This document shows, piece after piece, positions 15,573 through 22,534 of a stretch of 25,734 nt of DNA. The stretch lies in contig JAEWZG010000102.1 of NCBI GenBank assembly GCA_023395435.1, positions 1 to 25,734 of the forward strand, written 5' to 3'. Origin of the DNA: Bacillota bacterium (GTDB lineage: Bacteria; Bacillota; Clostridia; Oscillospirales; Ruminococcaceae). The position numbers were made by a program, and so were the translations under genes. Under the pieces are notes generated by a model. That model was not told where the DNA came from. It ran no database searches and saw nothing but the letters and a program-made list of their open reading frames with translations. Numbering within the stretch: position 1 is the first letter of the stretch; each line of letters opens with the position of its first letter.

Positions 15573-16576
15573 ATTTTAATTACCTCAAATCCTGCTGCAC
15601 GCAATAATCTATTATAAACCGCAAGTCCTACTCCGTTCCTATCTGGGCATCTAAAAAACACACGCTTTGCTCCCATATCATCAACCTCTCGGAGTATGTC
15701 GAATAACAGCTTAGCATTTTCTACACTTGTATCACCATATGTCAAACAAGGATACTTAATCATATGCTTTTCGCTGTCAAAAACAACACAGAATGTGCCT
15801 TCGCTATAATTGTTGTCAATGTATTTTATATAATTATTCAAATCACTATCAATGATAAATACATCTGCTTTTGGCGAGTAATGCTTATATTTCATACCAG
15901 GTGACATAACCATTGTATTTTCATCAAGTTTTTGCGTAACACCCTTATCAACAAAAACAGGAGTCACTGTTCTTAAATTGTCAACAGAAATAAAGCCTGG
16001 TCTTAATAATCTTACTCCACCATTTTCAAAAGAAATAACTGTTGATTCAAGACCGACTTCACAGGCACCACCATCAAGTATTGCAGGTATTTTTCCATTC
16101 ATATCTTTGAAAACATGCTGAGCTGTTGTTGGACTTGGAGCACCTGAAATATTTGCTGACGGTGCAGCGATAGGTCTTCCACTGACTCTAATTAAGTCCC
16201 TTGCAGTTTTATGTGATGGCATACGAATACCAACTGTATCAAGCCCACCGCTTGTTTCTCTTGGTATTATATTCTTCTTTTTAAATACCATTGTCAAAGG
16301 ACCTGGCCAGTATTTATCTGCTAAATTATATGCAATGACAGGGATATCATATACAAGCTCGTCAAGCATTATTAAATCAGAAATATGAACTATCAAAGGG
16401 TTGTCCTGAGGACGACCCTTTGCTTTAAATATTTTTTTGATTGCTGCTGGGTTAAGTGCGTCACCTGCAAGTCCATAGACAGTTTCCGTCGGCATCCCAA
16501 CAACTTCACCCTTTTTAATTAAATCCGCACAGTACTGTATACTTTCTTCGCTGTCATCTAAAAGTTTTGTTATCAT
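15569..16576 (-). CDS. tsaC: L-threonylcarbamoyladenylate synthase (Sua5/YwlC type)
   Basis: A 335-residue protein with the YrdC domain (VVGMPTETVYGLAGDA, FKAKGRPQDNPLIVHI, APSANISGAPSPTTA, LESTVISF) followed by the extra C-terminal Sua5 domain (from about residue 210, SPGMKYKHYSPKADVF), so it is the long Sua5 form. It makes threonylcarbamoyl-AMP from threonine, bicarbonate and ATP for the t6A modification of ANN-decoding tRNAs. The frame is open to a TTG at 16675, deep inside prfA. ATG 16576 is chosen because it lies 7 bp after prfA, has a GGAAGAG site, and gives the expected N terminus. It overlaps coaE by 4 bp. Confidence 0.92.
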   Translation of the reverse strand: MITKLLDDSEESIQYCADLIKKGEVVGMPTETVYGLAGDALNPAAIKKIFKAKGRPQDNPLIVHISDLIMLDELVYDIPVIAYNLADKYWPGPLTMVFKKKNIIPRETSGGLDTVGIRMPSHKTARDLIRVSGRPIAAPSANISGAPSPTTAQHVFKDMNGKIPAILDGGACEVGLESTVISFENGGVRLLRPGFISVDNLRTVTPVFVDKGVTQKLDENTMVMSPGMKYKHYSPKADVFIIDSDLNNYIKYIDNNYSEGTFCVVFDSEKHMIKYPCLTYGDTSVENAKLLFDILREVDDMGAKRVFFRCPDRNGVGLAVYNRLLRAAGFEVIKI

Positions 16577-16583
16577 TTGACAA

Positions 16584-17657
16584 TTACTCTTCCTGCATTG
16601 ATAATTTTGCTGCTTGATCTGCAGTTGCAAGTGCATCAAATACTTCATCAAGATTTCCGTTAAGGATATATTCAAGCCTGTATATTGTTAGTCCGATTCT
16701 GTGATCACTTAAACGTCCCTCTGGGTAATTATATGTCCTAATTCTTTCAGAACGGTCACCTGTTCCTACCTGAGAACGTCTTTCTGAAGCTATTTTATCG
16801 TCTTGCTTTTTCTGCATATCCTCTAGAATTCTTGAACGAAGAACTTTCATTGCCTTATCCTTGTTTTTGAACTGACTACGTTCATCCTGACATTCAACGA
16901 CAAGGTTTGTCGGAAGATATGTTATTCTTACCGCTGATTCAGTTTTATTAATATGCTGTCCGCCTGCTCCACTCGCTCTGAAAACGTCAATTTTCAAATC
17001 AGTTGGATTTATTTCAACGTCAACATCGTAAGCCTCTGGAAGTACAGCAACTGTTACTGTTGAGGTATGAACTCTTCCCTGTGATTCAGTTTCAGGAACG
17101 CGCTGAACTCTGTGAACACCACTTTCATACTTAAAACGTGAATATGCTCCATCGCCATCAATGCTAAATGAGATTTCCTTAAATCCACCAAGCTCTGTTT
17201 CGTTGGCATTTAAAACTTCAATCTTCCAACCCTTTGCTTCAGCATACATTGTATACATTCTATAAAGACTATTTGCAAACAGTGATGCTTCTTCTCCTCC
17301 TGCACCGCCTCTGATTTCAATAATAACGTTTCTGTCGTCATTAGGGTCTTTAGGAAGAAGAAGTATTTTTAGTTCTTCAAAAGTATTATCCATTTTTTCT
17401 TTATTTTCTTCATATTCCATCTGAACCATTTCTTTAAAGTCCTTGTCCATTCCGCCGTTGTCTAAAAGTTCTTTAGCTTCATCAAAAGAATCTTTGGCTG
17501 CCTTATATTCTCTGAACTTTTCAACAATAGGAGTCAAATTCTTGTACTCCTTCATTAAGTTTTTATATTGTTCATTATCATTAATAATATCAGGGTCCAT
17601 AAGTTTTTCGCTTATTTCTTCATATCTTTCTTCAAGTAATTTTATTTTTTCAAACAT
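16584..17657 (-). CDS. prfA: Peptide chain release factor 1
   Basis: A 357-residue release factor. The GGQ motif that triggers peptidyl-tRNA hydrolysis is in RASGAGGQHINKTESAVRI. The PxT stop-codon motif appears as PET in HRVQRVPETESQGRVHTST, which marks RF1 (UAA/UAG) rather than RF2 (SPF). The domain 1 coiled region and the IEIRGGAGGEEASLFA segment are also typical. Standard length. It follows the DUF951 gene by 45 bp and precedes tsaC/sua5 by 7 bp. The methyltransferase gene prmC, which modifies the GGQ glutamine and often follows prfA, is not in this operon. Confidence 0.97.
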   Translation of the reverse strand: MFEKIKLLEERYEEISEKLMDPDIINDNEQYKNLMKEYKNLTPIVEKFREYKAAKDSFDEAKELLDNGGMDKDFKEMVQMEYEENKEKMDNTFEELKILLLPKDPNDDRNVIIEIRGGAGGEEASLFANSLYRMYTMYAEAKGWKIEVLNANETELGGFKEISFSIDGDGAYSRFKYESGVHRVQRVPETESQGRVHTSTVTVAVLPEAYDVDVEINPTDLKIDVFRASGAGGQHINKTESAVRITYLPTNLVVECQDERSQFKNKDKAMKVLRSRILEDMQKKQDDKIASERRSQVGTGDRSERIRTYNYPEGRLSDHRIGLTIYRLEYILNGNLDEVFDALATADQAAKLSMQEE

Positions 17658-17702
17658 TTATCATTCTCCTAAAATTAAATAGTTTAACATAGTAAATTTA
17701 AG

Positions 17703-17894
17703 CTATGGCTCAGATTTTTCTCTAATAATTGATTTAATATTTTTTTCAATTTTAACTCGTGGCACCATGAATTCACGATTACACTGCATACAGCGCAATT
17801 TAAAATCCATTCCCGAGCGTAATACCAGCATGTTATTTGAGCCACAAGGATGTGACTTTTTCATTATTAAAACATCGCCACGACGAACATCCAT
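17703..17894 (-). CDS. DUF951 family small protein
   Basis: A 63-residue protein beginning MDVRRGDVLIMKKSHPCGSN and containing a later CMQC pair, the pattern of the DUF951 family. The Cys/His residues suggest a small zinc-binding or nucleic-acid-associated fold, but function is unknown. The frame extends to a TTG at 17912; ATG 17894 is preferred because family members begin MDVR and an AAAGG lies about 10 nt upstream. First gene behind the promoter at 17928-17957 and probably co-transcribed with prfA. Confidence 0.85.
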   Translation of the reverse strand: MDVRRGDVLIMKKSHPCGSNNMLVLRSGMDFKLRCMQCNREFMVPRVKIEKNIKSIIREKSEP

Positions 17895-17927
17895 AGCAAT
17901 AGTACCTTTCAAATCAAATACTGTATT

Positions 17928-17957
17928 ATTATATCACAATTATATTATTTATGGCAA
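17928..17957 (-). promoter_or_regulatory. Sigma-A type promoter of the DUF951-prfA-apeB operon
   Basis: Minus-strand -35 TTGCCA (17952-17957), 18-bp spacer and perfect -10 TATAAT (17928-17933) preceded by an extended TGTGA. The start would be near 17921, about 27 nt before DUF951. The divergent plus-strand gene begins at 18029. Confidence 0.7.
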
Positions 17958-18028
17958 TTATTTTAGTGCATAAATATTTTTTTTATATAAATACTACTAT
18001 TAAATAATTCAATATAGGGAGATTTTTT

Positions 18029-18403
18029 ATGTTTCGTTCAATCAGTGCAGATTTTTACTCTTCAGATGAAGCCGAATTAGCTTCAATTAATATTAAAAAC
18101 CAGATAAGGAATATTAAAACAGTAGATATCATAAATCAAAACAAAAACAGTAATACTAGAGTTAAAACTGATAGTAATTACGGTTTTACAGGACTTGTAA
18201 CCAACAATATTTCAAGTAACTATCCTCCTTTAGCTTTTGGACTTTTCGGGACAAATGTAAATGATAATTCAAACAATTCAGATTTTAATTATACAGACAA
18301 AGGAAATAATATAACATTAAAATTATCATGTGATGAAAAGGATTTATCATTAGTATCAAATCTTCTTACTTCTTATGGCGGAATCAATATAGAAAAAAAT
18401 TAA
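18029..18403 (+). CDS. Small Asn-rich protein of unknown function
   Basis: A 124-residue soluble protein that I do not recognise with certainty. The N-terminal part (1-38, MFRSISADFYSSDEAELA) and the C-terminal part (about 93-124, ITLKLSCDEKDLSLVSNLL then YGGINIEKN) look like two halves of a ferredoxin-like alpha/beta fold, as in small YflT-type stress proteins. Between them is a long Asn/Ser-rich, low-complexity stretch. This resemblance is weak and by eye. ATG 18029 has an AGGGAG site 7 nt upstream. No signal peptide or membrane segment. It stands divergent from the prfA operon and 81 bp before the S1-domain gene, possibly in one transcript with it. Confidence 0.7.
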   Translation: MFRSISADFYSSDEAELASINIKNQIRNIKTVDIINQNKNSNTRVKTDSNYGFTGLVTNNISSNYPPLAFGLFGTNVNDNSNNSDFNYTDKGNNITLKLSCDEKDLSLVSNLLTSYGGINIEKN

Positions 18404-18484
18404 TCTTAATATCATAATGTTTGTACTCCCTGCATAATATTTAAAGAAAATCTTATGCTGAGCATAAAACGTGGGAGGTACAAA

Positions 18485-19405
18485 ATGACAAATTATTTAC
18501 CCGAAGGACATCTGATTAATACCATTGAAAACAAGAATGCAATTAAGTCAGTTTTTGCATTACAGGAAGCAATGCTTCATGGACAAATTCTTGAAGCACG
18601 TGCAAAAATATGTGATGGCGATCATAATCTTATTGTTGATCTACCGTGCATAAAAGGAATTATTCCGAGAATTGAAGGTGCAATCGGCATTGAAGATGGC
18701 AGTACTCGAGATATCGCGTTAATTTCAAAGGTCAATAAGCCCGTATGCTTTAAGGTTCTTAATATTACCACAGATGAAAATGGTGAGCCAATAGCAATAC
18801 TTTCAAGAAAATCTGTTCAGCTTGAATGTATGCGAGAGTATATAGAAACTCTTGATGCCGGTGACATTATTCCAGCAAAAGTAACTCATCTTGAACAATT
18901 CGGCTGTTTTGTTGATATCGCTTGTGGAATTCCATCTCTCATTCCTATTGATGCAATATCTATTTCAAGAATATCTCACCCTTCTGACAGGTTTTCAACT
19001 GGTCAGAACATATTTGTTATTATTAAATCAATTGAAAACGGTAGAATATGCCTCTCTCATAAGGAATTACTTGGCACGTGGGAAGAAAATGCTGAAAAGT
19101 TCAATGTTGGTGAAACAGTCAGCGGTATTGTTCGTTCTGTCGAAGAGTATGGCATTTTTATTGAACTTGCACCTAATCTTGCTGGTCTTGCAGAACCGAG
19201 AAGCAACGTTTACATAGGTCAGAATGCAAGTGTATATATAAAAGCACTAATACCTGAAAAGATGAAGGTAAAGCTTATAATTGTCGACGTTTTTGACGCA
19301 AAATACCCTAACAAAGAACTTGAATATTTCATCACTGAAGGTAATATAAGAAATTGGAGATACTCAACAGATTTATCTGATAAAATTATTGAATCAATAT
19401 TTTGA
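18485..19405 (+). CDS. S1 RNA-binding domain protein (ribosomal protein S1-like)
   Basis: A 306-residue cytoplasmic protein with three consecutive S1-type OB-fold units. The first is degenerate (about 30-112). The second (about 122-197) starts with GDIIPAKVTHLEQFGCFVDI. The third (about 205-270) starts with GETVSGIVRSVEEYGIFIEL, and ends in a short helical tail. Such proteins bind single-stranded RNA. It is shorter than ribosomal S1 of bacilli (four units) and resembles clostridial S1-like proteins of undefined role. The frame is open from 18455, but ATG 18485 has GGGAGG 6 nt upstream and is chosen. It ends just before a strong inverted repeat shared with the convergent gene. Confidence 0.85.
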   Translation: MTNYLPEGHLINTIENKNAIKSVFALQEAMLHGQILEARAKICDGDHNLIVDLPCIKGIIPRIEGAIGIEDGSTRDIALISKVNKPVCFKVLNITTDENGEPIAILSRKSVQLECMREYIETLDAGDIIPAKVTHLEQFGCFVDIACGIPSLIPIDAISISRISHPSDRFSTGQNIFVIIKSIENGRICLSHKELLGTWEENAEKFNVGETVSGIVRSVEEYGIFIELAPNLAGLAEPRSNVYIGQNASVYIKALIPEKMKVKLIIVDVFDAKYPNKELEYFITEGNIRNWRYSTDLSDKIIESIF

Positions 19406-19410
19406 TAACA

Positions 19411-19439
19411 AAGAACCACCCGCTTAGCGGGTGGTTCTT
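19411..19439. terminator. Bidirectional terminator between convergent genes
   Basis: A 13-bp perfect, GC-rich stem (19411-19423 with 19427-19439) with a TTA loop, placed between the S1 protein stop (19405) and the end of the convergent iron-sulfur protein gene (19475). The T tract is short (within the stem end), but the position and stability suit a terminator for both strands. Confidence 0.75.
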
Positions 19440-19474
19440 CATATGTGAATGATATTAAATAATCTCTTTAAATT

Positions 19475-20041
19475 TTATTTAACTTTCTTTTTGCTTCTTT
19501 TTAGATATACAGATGAAACTGTTGCAATTGGACAAATTGTGCACCACGTACGTGACTTATATACTAAAGAGAGAACAAAACCGATTATAGTTGTTGTCAT
19601 CATCATTGAATAAAATCTGTATGAAAGATGTAATAACCATGCGGGGGATGTTATATTAAATAACTGTGGCATACCTTTAATAGGAAATATTAATAGAAAT
19701 TTCAGAAAATCCGCAGGATGTTTACCATTTACAACTTTTATTGTTGTAATTATGATTAATAATAAACTTAGCACAAAATATGAAAGCATTATCCATTTCA
19801 TCTGACCTATAATAAAAAACTGTGGGGTTTTTAATGAAAATTTATTAGTTGTTTTTCCTGTATGAGTATACAGACATGCTCTTGGACAATAACCCTGACA
19901 CCACGTTTTTTTCTTATCTTTTATTAAAAGAACTATAGGAATTGTCATACACACAAATCCCACCAAAGCAAAATGAATATTAATTATGCCAAGAATAAAA
20001 TAAGAAATAGTAATTAGAAATAAAAACTTATTATTACGCAT
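19475..20041 (-). CDS. NapH-like 4Fe-4S membrane protein
   Basis: A 188-residue membrane protein with about five hydrophobic segments and two cysteine motifs on charged loops: WCQGYCPRAC (C48, C52, C56) after the second helix and WCTICPIA near residue 168. These CX3CP and CX2CP patterns resemble the polyferredoxin membrane core of NapH/CcoG/YccM-type proteins, which pass electrons from quinols or flavoproteins, but the two full C-terminal ferredoxin repeats are absent. ATG 20041 follows AGGTG. No electron-transfer partner is adjacent, so partner and role are unknown. The gene is a single unit converging on the S1 gene. Confidence 0.75.
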   Translation of the reverse strand: MRNNKFLFLITISYFILGIINIHFALVGFVCMTIPIVLLIKDKKKTWCQGYCPRACLYTHTGKTTNKFSLKTPQFFIIGQMKWIMLSYFVLSLLLIIITTIKVVNGKHPADFLKFLLIFPIKGMPQLFNITSPAWLLHLSYRFYSMMMTTTIIGFVLSLVYKSRTWCTICPIATVSSVYLKRSKKKVK

Positions 20042-20248
20042 AGTTCACCTCATAAAAATTATATTATTATTTTACATGAATTCTTATTAATGTTCTGTGA
20101 CTTTATCACCAAAATCATTTATTTTTTACTCAAATATAAATATAAAATAGCAATAATCTAAAAAAACAGATGTTTTATGCCTCAATAATTTCTAAGAATA
20201 AATATAGTTTATTTAAATAACAATTAATAATATTATTACAGGTGCTTA

Positions 20249-20277
20249 TTGCATTAAAAATCAATTTGTGATAATAT
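20249..20277 (+). promoter_or_regulatory. Candidate promoter of the thiamin operon
   Basis: A -35 TTGCAT (20249-20254) and a -10 TAATAT (20272-20277) at 17 bp, or GATAAT at 15 bp. Both are imperfect. The start would be around 20284, just before the TPP aptamer at 20298. The rest of the 20042-20248 interval is AT-rich with nothing recognisable. Confidence 0.5.
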
Positions 20278-20297
20278 AGGAATATAATAACTTAATA

Positions 20298-20387
20298 ATT
20301 ACAAGGGAGCTGGAAAACCGGCTGAGATAAAGATGTGTATCTTTGACCTTCAACCTGATTTGGATAATGCCAACGTAGGGACGTAAT
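20298..20387 (+). promoter_or_regulatory. TPP riboswitch aptamer (THI element)
   Basis: A complete thiamin pyrophosphate aptamer. P1 is ATTAC (20298-20302) with GTAAT (20383-20387). P2 is AAGG/CCTT (20303-20306 with 20347-20350). P3 is a 5-bp stem with AAAA loop (20309-20322), followed by the conserved TGAGA (20323-20327), then P3a and GACC. The pyrophosphate arm carries CCTGATTTGGATAATGCC and CGTAGGGA (20354-20381). The downstream terminator and an overlapping antiterminator (20381-20389 with 20398-20406) suggest that TPP binding stabilises P1 and causes premature termination before thiC. The aptamer is seen directly; the switching pairs are inferred. Confidence 0.97.
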
Positions 20388-20401
20388 ATATATGATAATA
20401 T

Positions 20402-20440
20402 AACGTTGCCTTTTTGCATTGCAAAGAGGCAACGTTTTTT
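20402..20440 (+). terminator. Riboswitch-controlled intrinsic terminator before thiC
   Basis: A 16-bp stem with one G-T pair (20402-20417 with 20421-20436), a 3-nt loop and a T run ending at 20440, then TATTTTG. Its 5' arm shares AACGT with the proposed antiterminator, so it should form when TPP is bound. Confidence 0.93.
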
Positions 20441-20459
20441 ATTTTGAAAGGAAGATAAT

Positions 20460-21761
20460 ATGTACACTACGCAAATGGACGCTGCAAGAAAAGGTATTGC
20501 CACACAAGAAATCAGAGCAGTAGCAAAACACGAGAATATTTCTGTTAACAAGCTTATGGAACTTGTTGCAAAGGGACAGGTAGCCGTTCCTTCAAACAAA
20601 AATCACAAGTGCCTTACTCCATATGGAATAGGTAGCAGACTCAGGACAAAAATCAATGTCAATCTCGGGACTTCAAAAGACTGCCTAGACCTTAATGTTG
20701 AAATGGAGAAAGTAAAGGCTGCTGTTGATATGGGTGCTGAGGCTATAATGGATTTAAGCTCATTCGGTGATACACAAAAGTTCAGGAGAAAACTTACATC
20801 GGAATGTTCTGCCTGTATTGGAACTGTACCTATTTATGATGCTGTTGTATATTATAACAAAGCTCTTAAAAAAATTACTGCAAAGGAATGGATTGATATT
20901 GTCAGAATGCATGCTGAGGATGGCGTTGATTTTATGACAATTCATTGTGGTATAAACAAAAACACCGCAGAAAAATTCAAAAAAGCAAAAAGGCATACAA
21001 ATATAGTTTCCCGTGGTGGTTCAATTATATTTGCATGGATGGAGCTCACAGGTAACGAAAATCCTTTTTATGAAAACTATGACGAAATTCTTGAAATCTG
21101 CCAGAAGTACGATGTCACACTCAGCCTCGGTGATGCCTGCCGTCCTGGAAGTATAGCAGATGCAGGCGACATTTCACAGATTGAAGAGCTTGTTACATTA
21201 GGTGAACTTACTCAACGTGCGTGGGAAAAGAATGTTCAGGTAATTATTGAAGGCCCTGGGCATATGCCACTTAATCAAATACAGGCTAATATGGAAATAC
21301 AGCAGACAATATGTAAAGGTGCACCATTCTATGTTCTTGGTCCTCTTGTTACTGATATTGCCCCTGGCTATGATCATATAACATCAGCAATAGGCGGTGC
21401 TATTGCCGCTACATATGGTGCGTCATTCCTTTGCTATGTTACACCTGCTGAGCACCTGAGACTGCCGACAGTCGAGGATGTAAAGGAAGGCATTATTGCT
21501 TCAAAAATTGCCGCACACGCTGCTGATATAGCAAAGGGTGTAAAGGGGGCTTCATACTGGGATTATCAAATGAGTGATGCAAGAAGAAATCTTGATTGGG
21601 AAAAGCAATTTGAGCTTGCTATAGACTCTGATAAGGCAAGAAAATACCGTGCAGAGTCAACTCCCGAAAGAGAAGATACCTGCACTATGTGCGGAAAAAT
21701 GTGCGCAGTAAGAAATATAAATAAGATTCTTCGTGGTGAAGATGTTGACATAATGGATTAA
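20460..21761 (+). CDS. thiC: Phosphomethylpyrimidine synthase ThiC
   Basis: A 433-residue radical SAM enzyme of the short ThiC form, lacking the N-terminal extension of enterobacterial ThiC (about 630 residues). It rearranges aminoimidazole ribotide into HMP-phosphate, the pyrimidine half of thiamin. Landmarks: MDLSSFGDTQ, FMTIHCGINK, SRGGSIIFAWM, EGPGHMPLNQIQANM, LGPLVTDIAPGYDHITSAIG, and the C-terminal cluster motif CTMCGKMC (C408, C411, C415) that binds the [4Fe-4S] centre. The spacing is CX2CX3C, which I associate with short and archaeal forms, against CX2CX4C in E. coli. ATG 20460 follows GAAAGGA. It is first in the thi operon and is under direct TPP riboswitch control. Confidence 0.97.
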   Translation: MYTTQMDAARKGIATQEIRAVAKHENISVNKLMELVAKGQVAVPSNKNHKCLTPYGIGSRLRTKINVNLGTSKDCLDLNVEMEKVKAAVDMGAEAIMDLSSFGDTQKFRRKLTSECSACIGTVPIYDAVVYYNKALKKITAKEWIDIVRMHAEDGVDFMTIHCGINKNTAEKFKKAKRHTNIVSRGGSIIFAWMELTGNENPFYENYDEILEICQKYDVTLSLGDACRPGSIADAGDISQIEELVTLGELTQRAWEKNVQVIIEGPGHMPLNQIQANMEIQQTICKGAPFYVLGPLVTDIAPGYDHITSAIGGAIAATYGASFLCYVTPAEHLRLPTVEDVKEGIIASKIAAHAADIAKGVKGASYWDYQMSDARRNLDWEKQFELAIDSDKARKYRAESTPEREDTCTMCGKMCAVRNINKILRGEDVDIMD

Positions 21762-21781
21762 CTGTTTTTAAAAACAATCTC

Positions 21782-21831
21782 TTATACAATTAAAAGATAT
21801 TGAGGGGGAGCGCCCTGAATATTGTGTATAA
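21782..21831 (+). repeat. Hairpin at the start of the thiW leader
   Basis: An interrupted stem: TTATACA (21782-21788) with TGTATAA (21825-21831), then ATATT-G-AGGG (21797-21806) with CCCT-G-AATAT (21813-21822) around a GGAGCG loop, with a G-G mismatch and an unpaired segment on the 5' side. No T run follows, so it is not a terminator. It lies directly upstream of the TPP-like fold and may be part of the same element. Confidence 0.5.
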
Positions 21832-21838
21832 GGTTAAT

Positions 21839-21972
21839 ATAGCGATGGGAGTCCGTATTCGGATTGAGAGGAAGCAATTGAGCTTCGACCGCCATAAAAA
21901 TATCTATGCTTTTTATGGGGGTGTAGTGTCGCTATTATCTATATACCTCGGTAAAAAGAAACAAAGAGAGGT
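21839..21972 (+). promoter_or_regulatory. Putative TPP-related riboswitch variant in the thiW leader
   Basis: A three-way junction is closed by ATAGCGA (21839-21845) with TCGCTAT (21929-21935). One arm runs GGGAG (21847-21851), a 5-bp stem with TATT loop (21851-21864), TGAGA (21865-21869), a stem-loop (21870-21886) and GACC (21887-21890). This matches the P2-P3-P3a part of the thiC riboswitch in order, stem and loop sizes and total span (44 nt each). The arm that should bind pyrophosphate (CCTGAT...GGATAATGCC...GTAGGGA) is missing; a plain hairpin (21892-21900 with 21910-21918) takes its place. Downstream, ACCTC (21945-21949) can pair with GAGGT (21968-21972) over the thiW Shine-Dalgarno, so control could be translational. 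Function and ligand are inference. The known thiS-motif HMP-PP riboswitch is an alternative that I cannot exclude. Confidence 0.55.
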
Positions 21973-21979
21973 TGCTTAT

Positions 21980-22534
21980 ATGTTATCAAAAAAATCATCA
22001 CTATTAAAAATGGTTCTGCTTGCAATGTTTGTTGCTATAGGAGTTGTTATCTCCCCGATACTCAGAGTAGAGGGAATGTGCCCAATGCAGCATCTTGTTA
22101 ATGTTGTGTGCGCTGTTTTTCTCGGACCTTGGTATGCCCTATTATCTGCTGTACTGATAGGAATAATCAGAATGATGTTTTTGGGGATTCCGCCTCTTGC
22201 TTTAACTGGTGCAGTCTTCGGTGCATTTCTTTCCGGCGTTTTATATCGTACTTCAAAAGGAAAAATCATCTGTGCTGTTATCGGTGAAATCATCGGAACA
22301 GGCTTAATAGGCTCTATCGTCTCTTATCCTGTAATGGCATATCTTATGGTAAGGTCGGGGCTCACCTGGTTTTTCTATACTCCGATGTTTATAGGCGCAA
22401 CAATTATAGGAGGAACCATCGCATACATATTCCTGAAGGCACTTAGCGCAAGTAACGTTCTCGGTAAATTACAAAAAAGCTTGGGGGCAAATGTTTATGA
22501 CAAACCAACTGATAAAAATAAGAGAAACTGTTAA
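21980..22534 (+). CDS. thiW: ThiW, ECF transporter S component for the thiazole precursor
   Basis: A 184-residue hydrophobic protein with about five to six membrane segments. It begins MLSKKSSLLKMVLLAMFVAI and contains VVISPILRVEGMCPMQHLVN, FLGPWYALLSAVLIGIIRM and ALTGAVFGAFLSGVLYR, the pattern of the ThiW family. ThiW is predicted to be the substrate-binding subunit of an energy-coupling-factor importer for hydroxyethylthiazole; the shared EcfA/EcfT energising module must be elsewhere. The frame is open from 21800 through the structured leader, but ATG 21980 has AGAGAGG 8 nt upstream and is chosen. It overlaps thiM by 38 bp, and its position before thiM (thiazole kinase) supports the substrate. 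Confidence 0.9.
   Translation: MLSKKSSLLKMVLLAMFVAIGVVISPILRVEGMCPMQHLVNVVCAVFLGPWYALLSAVLIGIIRMMFLGIPPLALTGAVFGAFLSGVLYRTSKGKIICAVIGEIIGTGLIGSIVSYPVMAYLMVRSGLTWFFYTPMFIGATIIGGTIAYIFLKALSASNVLGKLQKSLGANVYDKPTDKNKRNC

Noticed and set aside
18453..18467. Short palindrome TTATGCT-G-AGCATAA before the S1 gene
   Set aside because: A 7-bp AT-rich stem with a 1-nt loop and no T run; too weak to call a terminator or operator.
21892..21918. The AT-rich hairpin in the thiW leader as a terminator
   Set aside because: It is followed by GGGTGTAG, not by a T run.
21839..21972. A complete second TPP riboswitch before thiW
   Set aside because: The pyrophosphate-binding arm (CCTGAT, GGATAATGCC, GTAGGGA elements) cannot be found anywhere in the leader, so only the partial resemblance is claimed.
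21800..21979. Upstream in-frame extension of thiW from 21800
   Set aside because: It would translate through the structured leader, starts at a non-ATG codon, and gives a basic N terminus unlike ThiW. ATG 21980 has a proper RBS.
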